A DNA stretch of 64,000 bases from Onthophagus taurus (taxonomy: Eukaryota > Arthropoda > Insecta > Coleoptera > Scarabaeidae). Every line of letters begins with the position of its first letter. Positions within the stretch are counted from its first letter, which is position 1. The notes under the pieces are model-generated. The model saw nothing but the letters and a program-made list of their open reading frames with translations. It was not told the origin of the DNA and ran no database searches. A program made the translations under genes and the position numbers. The stretch is from assembly GCF_036711975.1 (NCBI RefSeq), contig NC_091972.1:9367001-9431000 (forward strand). The letters run 5' to 3'. Shown piece after piece: positions 50,501-59,500 of the stretch.

Positions 50501-53500
50501 AGAACATACAAGGAAAGCATACAGAATGTCAGGCCGCTTAAGATACTGTGATAATATCGTCTTTCGAAAATGAATAAAAATACTTTAATTAAATACAATA
50601 AATAAATAACAATCTTTAATAGAAAATAGAAAAAATACTTTACAATCAAAATTATTGAAACGAAAAAAAAAGTCTAACACGAGACTCTACAAAAAAAAAT
50701 AACGAAAGTAAACGATCTCAGGGTTTGTTTTCTAGGGCTCATGTAAACGAAACACAGTTGCTCATGTTTTAAAAAAAAACATTTAAGTTAATCTATAACT
50801 TTCAGCTCTAAAACTTCTTAAATAAATTGATTCTGATAATTGAAATAATCAAAGTGATCTGAAATAATTGATTTTGATTCGCTCTGGATTACACACGAGG
50901 TAAGTGAGTTATTTTTTTAGAAATGGTATATCGAAAATAAAAATAAAATCTTAACTTCTTTGGTTTTACAGATGTTGGTGGAATTGATTGAAATCTTGAT
51001 TCCTCCCTGGTTTGAACTGCTCCTTTTTCCCCCTTGGTGGAATGTGCTGGTACCCCCTTGGTGGCTTTCCGGAAAAACTATTCCGATGTCTTCTTTCCCA
51101 GGTTGGTTATCGTACTCTTCTTAATTAATTTTATCTTCTTTTCTTCTCCCTCAATTGTGAATTTCTTTGGTTATGTTTTTTCTTCAGAAATTTATCTTCG
51201 TAGGATTTCACGAGCGTTTTCAAATAGATGTTTACTCAATGATGATCAGGAAGCGAATCTTAGCGTCCTCGTTCTTCATTTTTCACCCTTCTTTCAGCAA
51301 AAATCGACAAAAACTTCTCTTTTTTGTCCATCACCCTCTTTGATACCACAAGAAAAAGTGTAAAAATTTGTATTTCTGAGCGCCATCTCTTATTGACATT
51401 TGGTTTTTCTTCCAAATTTTCAAAAATTACTTTTTAAATAAACTATATTTATTGAAATCCTTCAATGTCTGAATACTCTGAATTATGTCATTCCCCTTTG
51501 ACACAATTTTTCACATTAATTCTTCTTTAATTCCAAAATTTATATTCCGTTTCTTTCAAAATCTTCACATTTTTAATTTTCAACATTTCGGTTTTAAACT
51601 GATTAAAATCACTTGAATCTGATGTAATTCATTATAAGCTTTATGTTTTTAGGTATTTCAAGAAGTTTTTTTGGCTGTAATCACTAATCACCCATAAATT
51701 GAATACTTTAGATTTGGAGGTTATGTTTCGTTTTTTTTGTCGCCTCTTTTTTTAACTAAATACAAGAATATTTCTTAATCTACGACGGAAATACGAACGG
51801 ATTTATCATTGATTAAAACATCTTTACAAATAACGACGAAATCAATGAGAACTATAACAAACTTTTATGAAATTTTTCAACGATCAGCTTTAACTATCCT
51901 CGGTATATCAACTTTGATATCAATACGTGAGTTGTTCTTTATATTTTAATTATAATATTAATTTGAACGATTTGAAGAAGTACTAATAAACTCTCTAGGG
52001 TCTCGATTTACAAGGATTTTTGTACGGAATGTCATTATTTCCTCTTTATTGTAAATTTATTTCTTATAACAAAACTATTGTTTATTAATTAATTAATAAA
52101 ATTATGAGTGGAACCCAATATTATTACAATACATTATATGGACGAGCAAACACTTTAAAGTGGAAAGCAACATAAGAATCTGCAAATCAGCAAGAAGACT
52201 TATAATAACATACGCGGCTTAAACAAGACCAGACACCTCCAAGACACAGCAAATGTTGCGAACAGTCAAGATGAAAATCGTGATAGATGACGATAGACTT
52301 GCAAAAAGTGTTTTCTGTTTCTATTATGACCCTTATTCCTTGATCTATCTTGTATTCTTTTTGTTTGGTGATTTTTCATTTGTACCTTCTTTTCTTTTGT
52401 GTATTTATGGCTGCCTTTAAGTTTAGAACACATATTTATTTAGCCGAGAGAGATTTAGCCGACATTGCCTGCGGGCTAGGCGTTGTAATGTAGCGTCTCG
52501 GTCGGAAGCGACCTCCGCTTAGTTTGAACTGAAAAGTGAATGCACTACCATTCATAGTATAATGAAAGACAAGATAAGTCATAATTTAGCACCTCAGCGT
52601 ATCAAAAAGAACAGCCGAACCATCGATACGTATCGATATACCACGGCTAAGCTTCCGTTGGGGAGTGCATGATTTTGCTTGATTAACCCCAGATATTTAT
52701 ATTCATGCCATATTAATACAATATTGGACAAGGCATAATACAGCGCCTCGGCCACAAGCGACCTGTGTAATAACATCCTAAGATGTTTTTCTTATTCTAG
52801 TTAAGCAGAAGCTTGCATATCGACGCTTTTCGATACAATATTGACAACCATATTGTAGCGCCATGGCTGCAAGCTTCTAAAGAAGCTCGGCATAGCTTCT
52901 TCTTAACAATCATAGTGAGATTTTGTATTGTGCAGAAATCCAACAATCTTCTTCCATTATCGTTTCTTGTTTTCTTTCCATATCTGCCTTGTATACGTCC
53001 GTGTTTCAATTCTCCATCTTCTCTGCCCATTCATTCATCTACCATCTCTTCATCGTTTATTTTTAATTTTTTTCAATTTTTAGAATTAGGCCCCCACTTA
53101 TAATTATAAATAAAAAATAAAATAATGATCTTACCCAATGTATTTGATGGTCTTAAAGTATCCGGACATTTTGGATCGGCGAGTTGAACATGTTTCGGTA
53201 CTGGATTTGCCGCCAAAGGAAGAGCTTGAGGCCTCGATGAGACTCGGCTTTTCGGCGAAGGACTAGGACTCGGTGTAACACTTCGACTTCTCGCTTTAGG
53301 CGACGACTTAGCACTACTATCTTTTCCTTCTTCTTGTTTGGACATATTTCCCGATGGAGTTGGATGAATGCCGCTGCGTTGTCGTTTTCTTCGACGCGTT
53401 TTCTTTCTTGTATACGACGAAAGTAAAACGCCCTTACGAGCGTCGATTTTCTTTAATTTATGCTTTGAAAGTTTTTTTACTTGGATACACGTTGGATCGA

Positions 53501-56500
53501 AACTAAACGTTGAATCTTCGCGGTGATCTACTAATTCCTTTTTTCTTTCCTGCAAGAGAAATTAGGTGATATAAATAATGTAACTTATAATGTGAGATGA
53601 TGAGATGAAGGAGATACCTCTTGTGTAATTTCCGCTTCTTCTTCGTAACTAAGCGCGACTACGGCTAACATTAAGTTGATTAAGTAAAATGAACCAAAAA
53701 ATACGACAACTGTGAAAAATGATACACTTATTGGGCCACAAGATGAAAGAACCTAAAATAAAATTAGTCAAAAATTTGTAGGATATATTTTTGCATGTTT
53801 TTGTTACCATGTTATACACGTTTTCCCAATAATCTAAAGTAATTAATTGAAAAGTGGTTAGCATAGACCACAAAAAATTATCAAAGCTGGTGTATCCATG
53901 ATTGGGATTTTCCCCAACACATAAGCAAATATGAGTTAATGGGCAATGTCTTGAACCAGTAACGTTCCCGCATAATAACGGTTCGTCTGTTTCGTTTTTC
54001 ACGAGCCAGTTCTCTGGATTTCTTGTCCAACTAAAAGCACCGGAAAATAATACCAAAAAATTAAAATTAAATTATAAACTTACTTGTGCCATGATTCATG
54101 GGTGATGTTATCATCATATAACCTAAGCACACATTTATTCCTGAGTTCTCCTTTGTAGACTTGAAGGGCAAACAGGGCGAACACCATCAAACAGAAGATT
54201 GTCAATGTCATTACTTCGGCTAATTGCTTGAAAGAGTGTAACAAAGCGTTGATGATCGTTTTTAAACCTAAAAAAATGTGAAATCTAAGAAAGTATTTTT
54301 GGAAAAACAAGATTGATATGCGGCTATCATCTTCTGAGATCCATTTCACATTTTCTCTTATCTGTGGAAAAATATGATCCGTCAGGGACGGTGTTAAGGA
54401 AGGTGTATTTCCTTTGGGGGAAAGGTGAAATACGAGATGGTGACGGTACAATCTCGGATTCTTGCCGTGAGCCAAAGATGTCAATATGTCCTGGTTGGAT
54501 AAGGAGTTGAGCGAGGTCGCGTTATTGAAAATTTATTAAAGAAGGATTTCTCTAACGTCAAGTACCGGTTCGTTTCACCGTAGAAAGAGAATCAATCAAA
54601 TATGTTGGCAGAACAAACAAAAAATAAACAAATAATCTAGTTTATTAGTTACTTAAGGTAAATAATAAAAATATAGTCTTCTAATCATCACAATGTTTGA
54701 ACAAAAGATATTACAAATAAAATCATATTGATACATAAAAAGATTTTTTATATAAAAAACATTTTACCCAACTACAATCAAGAAGAAAGAAAAAAGAATT
54801 GAACCATACCTTTCATAAACTTATACTCCCAAGAACCCTTTAATACTCTTTGAAAGATCCCGCTTTATGTTTGTACCTCGTTAGTAAATGTAAACAAGAT
54901 GGAACGCTTTTGATCTAAATTCTAAACGTCGTGTTGCCGTCGTGCTAAAGACGAACATTCAAACTAGATATTGTTAAATAGGACAATTTAAATGATTAAT
55001 ATTAATCATTTTTATACAAGATTTGACTGTAATAAAGTTTTTTTTAACATTACATGACAGCTTTACATAAATTCACACAGAGCGCAAAACGATGTCAGAG
55101 AAAATCTAATTTAAATTCAAATTGTAGCACCAGAGCAAGCCGAGCGAAAGGAACCTCGGGTCCCTTCAAACATAGTCTCCATTTCCTGTTTATTTCAACG
55201 TTTCGGGGGCGACACTTTGAATGCCAATTGCCCTTTAAAATAAACCGTCTGTTCTTTTTAAATGGACAAACAAAAAAAAATTTACCATTTAATTCTAATT
55301 TTATTGAAATGGTTTTATGGCGGTTTAAGAATATAATATATTTTTAGCGTTGGCTATTGGGGTCAGCTCACAAGAACACAAATTGTGTGGACAGAATTAT
55401 TGACTTTATGTAAATAGAGGGCCCCGTGGTGTGCGATATACGCTCTCGGCAATCCAATACCTTGTTGCCCTTTGGAAAATATCGCGGACGCGTATAGCAT
55501 TTGTGCCCTTTCGCTGTGTTAGATAAAGATTGGTGAATATAATATAAAAATATGGTTTGTTGGAAACGTACCAGGCAGTATGGATATCGTTTTCAGAGCG
55601 CGCAACACACGAAACGTCCTCAATCCGGCTAAATTACCCACTTCCATACCAATCGTTGCGTAACCACTCGTTATTACAACAAAATCTAACCAATTCCAAG
55701 GATTTCTTAAGTATGTGTACTTGTTTAGGATGAACCCTTTGGCTATTCCTTTGATGATCATTTCAGCCGTGTATATGGCTAAAAAAATATATCTGAAATT
55801 AAAAGAAAAATATCATTAAAAGATGCACGATATTAATAGTAATCAAGATCGTAACACAAAGGATCCTCGACATCAAACGCGATTCTATCTCAACGACGGA
55901 AAGTCTTGGTGATTTAGTTATCTTAATTCCTTCGGTTAATGTCTGGTAGGGACTTTTGAGGGATTTGCTTTGTGAAAATGTAGGTTAATACTTAGGGGAT
56001 GAGTTCTGTTGGAATGTTAAAGGAAGAGATTAGTGATAAAATTGAAAACTTTGATAATACAAATGTTCAAAAAGTTGGGTTCTAACAAAAACGATTAAAA
56101 GTCACTTATGTTTAAGCAAAAAACTCCTAAAATAGGAAATTAAAAGAAACTTGCGAATCGATCTCCCCTCTCGATATCCCATCGTAATTAGATCGCATTG
56201 CTGAAACTGTGTTACCGGGCTGGAGGACTTCCTGTCGTTATAGGAAATTCGGTTGAGCGATAGCCCAATAGGGATCACCGTCACATCTGTCAAATTACCA
56301 AGGCAGTAATTGATATCGACCGCCAATAAGGGGTCGTGCTTAGGTAATACGAGTACTGTGTCATACCAGAAACGCACTAATAATCCGGTGTATCGCCCTT
56401 CCTACTGCTCTCTAGAAATTATGACCTCTAAGACTCAAAGGGGTTCCAAATCTCCAAGGAGGAAACTTCCAAGATATAGCGAATACTAGAGAGATTCTAT

Positions 56501-59500
56501 AAATTTATTAACTAATTTATTATTATAGAACATTTTAGAGAGAGTCTTGGTCTTAAAGTTATTGTGTTCTTGTATACGGTTATAGACCGCATTAAAGAGT
56601 TAGATTTATTATAAAAGATTACCAAAATTATGGACAAATTTTATTTTTATCTACTTTTATCTTGATCTAAATTATTAACTTGATAAACGTATCGAAATGA
56701 GATCTAGGAAACCTTACGTTGGGTTAAAATCCTGAGTGGAAGTAAGGATACACGTAGCAAGAAAAAGAGGTTTGAGGGACCAAAAACTTTTTAACGAGGA
56801 ATTTGTTTATTCGTGGGTTGTACTCCAATCTTAGAGAATAATAATAACCGGAAGAATGGCTTATTTAAAAGAAACTTTTTCCTATAAATACGTTTTACTC
56901 TATTTTCTATCTTATTTATTTATTTTTAACGTTAAATCGACGCTTGCTCATTAAATTATGCTTAACATTATTAATGTTAGTATATAATTTATCTGCCATA
57001 ATTATAATTTATAATAATCCAAACAATTTTGGTTATGATTACAAAATTTCGTTGATTAAATCTAGCCCCTATTTCAACTTCCTTATTATTCACAGAGTAT
57101 ACTTTTATAAATTTACTGACTTTAGCTAGCAGTCAAAACCTGTGTAAATTACATAGCAGTCAAAATCTTGCTCGTCATTATTAGTGGAGGAACGGATATC
57201 CGGCAATTATCCGGTATCAGGCCGGATTTTAAAAAATGGCCGGATAGGCAGGATACTGGATAGTTACCAAATATCAGGCTTTGGCCGGATATTAAACACC
57301 TATTACTTAGTACTCCACCATTCATAGGAATTAGTATCTCTTTTAGGTGTCGGACACTGCAGATAATAATCAAGTTCAACCCCAATAGGACTTTTTTCAT
57401 TGAATATAACATTATTTATATCAGGTTTATCATTAGCAACCTCATTGTAACAATCCCAATACGATATATAAAATCTCTTGTTGCAGTTTCGTCTAGTTTT
57501 CTTCTCTTCGGTTATAATTCATCATCCTATTCATTACTAACAGAACTGTCGCTGTTATCACTTTCGATTCTTAATTAAAGTATCCTCTTTTTAATGCAAC
57601 AAACCGTTTTGAAAAATCACCTTCAGTTCTTGAGAAATACATTTTTGAAATGATCGACAATTTTTTCGAATTTTGCAATTTTCGCACATTAAGTTTTAAA
57701 AATTTGTATAAAACCCAGTTCTTGGAATATGAGTATGAAAATTTCCCAAAATGTTAATAAAAGTGTCTTCTTTCCAATGAACCAACACGTATTGAAAAAT
57801 AACCTTTAGTTTTTGAGAAAAAAATATTTGAAGTTTCGATAAAATTTACGATGTTGCAATTTTCATCGATAACTTTCAAAATTTGCTATAAAATTAATTT
57901 CTTGAAGGATCCTTGTGGAAATATCACCAATTATTAATTAAAGTATCCTCTTTTTAATGCAACAAGCCGTTTTGAAAAATCACTTTCAGTTTATGAGAAA
58001 TAAATTTTTGAAATGATCGACAATTTTTTCGAATTTTGTAATTTTCGCCGATTAAGTTTTAAAAATTCGTATAAAATCCATTTCTTGGAATATGAGTATG
58101 AAAATTTCTCAAAGTGTTAATAAAAGTGTATTCTTTCCAATGAACCAACACGTTTTGAAAAATAACCTTTAGTTTTTGAGAAAACAATATTTGAAGTTTC
58201 GATAAAATTTTCGATTTTGCAATTTTCATCTATAATTTTCAAAATTCGTTATAAAATTAATTTCTTGAAGGATCCTTGTGTAAATATCACCAATTATTAA
58301 TTAAAGTATCCTCTTTTTAATGCAAAAAGCCGTTTTGAAAAATCACTTTCAGTTCTTGAGAAATAAATTATTGAAATGATCGACAATTTTTTCGAATTTT
58401 GCAATTTTCGCAGATTAAGTTTTAAAAATTTGTATAAAACCCAGTTCTTGGAATATGAGCATGAAAATTTCCCAAAGTGGTAATAAAAGTGTCTTCTTTC
58501 CAATGAACCAACCCGTTTTGAAAAATAACTTTTAGTTTTTGAGGAAACAATATTTGAAGTTTCGATAAAATTTTCGATTTTGCAATTTTCATCGATAATT
58601 TTCAAAATTCGTTATAAAATTAATTTCTTTAAGGATCCTTGTGGAAATATCGCCAATTATTAATTAAAGTATCCTCTTTCAGCATCAAAAAAGTTCATTT
58701 TGTATGTTGAATCAAAATAAGTTGACATATCTTATCAGCTTTCTTATTAATTTCATTTTTATTCAAATATCGTAATAATGTGGCAATGTAGAGTATCACT
58801 TCAGAAATGTACCAGAAGTTATAACCATAATGGCCGAAAAACGCATTTTATAACAAGTATTTCTGAAGTACTGAGCGAAGGCAAACAAACATGAACTAAA
58901 CAAAATAACCAACAAAATGAAAGATACGATAAGAAACAAAAATAAATTAAGATATAATCTAAGAATAGAGAATATAACTGAAACCATAACGATCTTAGGG
59001 CAAATAGCGAGAATATGTAGAAGAAGGAAATAAACTTTATAAAACATATAGTAATGGAAGAAGAATGGCCAACTTCTATGAAAGAATTTTTGTGAACAAT
59101 CATTGTATAATACTAAAGATAAGAGTTACTTAAAAAAGCTACACTTGTAAAAATACAAAAAAGTATTAAGAATATCTAGAGATATCATTCAAGAAACAGA
59201 ACAATTTCATAGAATGCAAATCAAAAGAAAACTCCTCCATGAAAATTTTAGATAATAGAACCACAAACAACATACGAGATGGAAATATAGACCAAAATAA
59301 ATAAAAATATAGGAAATATAGATAATATAACGAGAAGAATCAGATATTTATTATTAATTAGCAGGCAAATAAAACAATCAACAAAATAAGAAGAAAATAA
59401 TAACGATTATCTATATGGTAAACCATATTGTATCACTTAACGACAAAATGTATGCCTTTTTAACTTTTATGAACAGAATTTAAACAACAAATGAGGTGCT

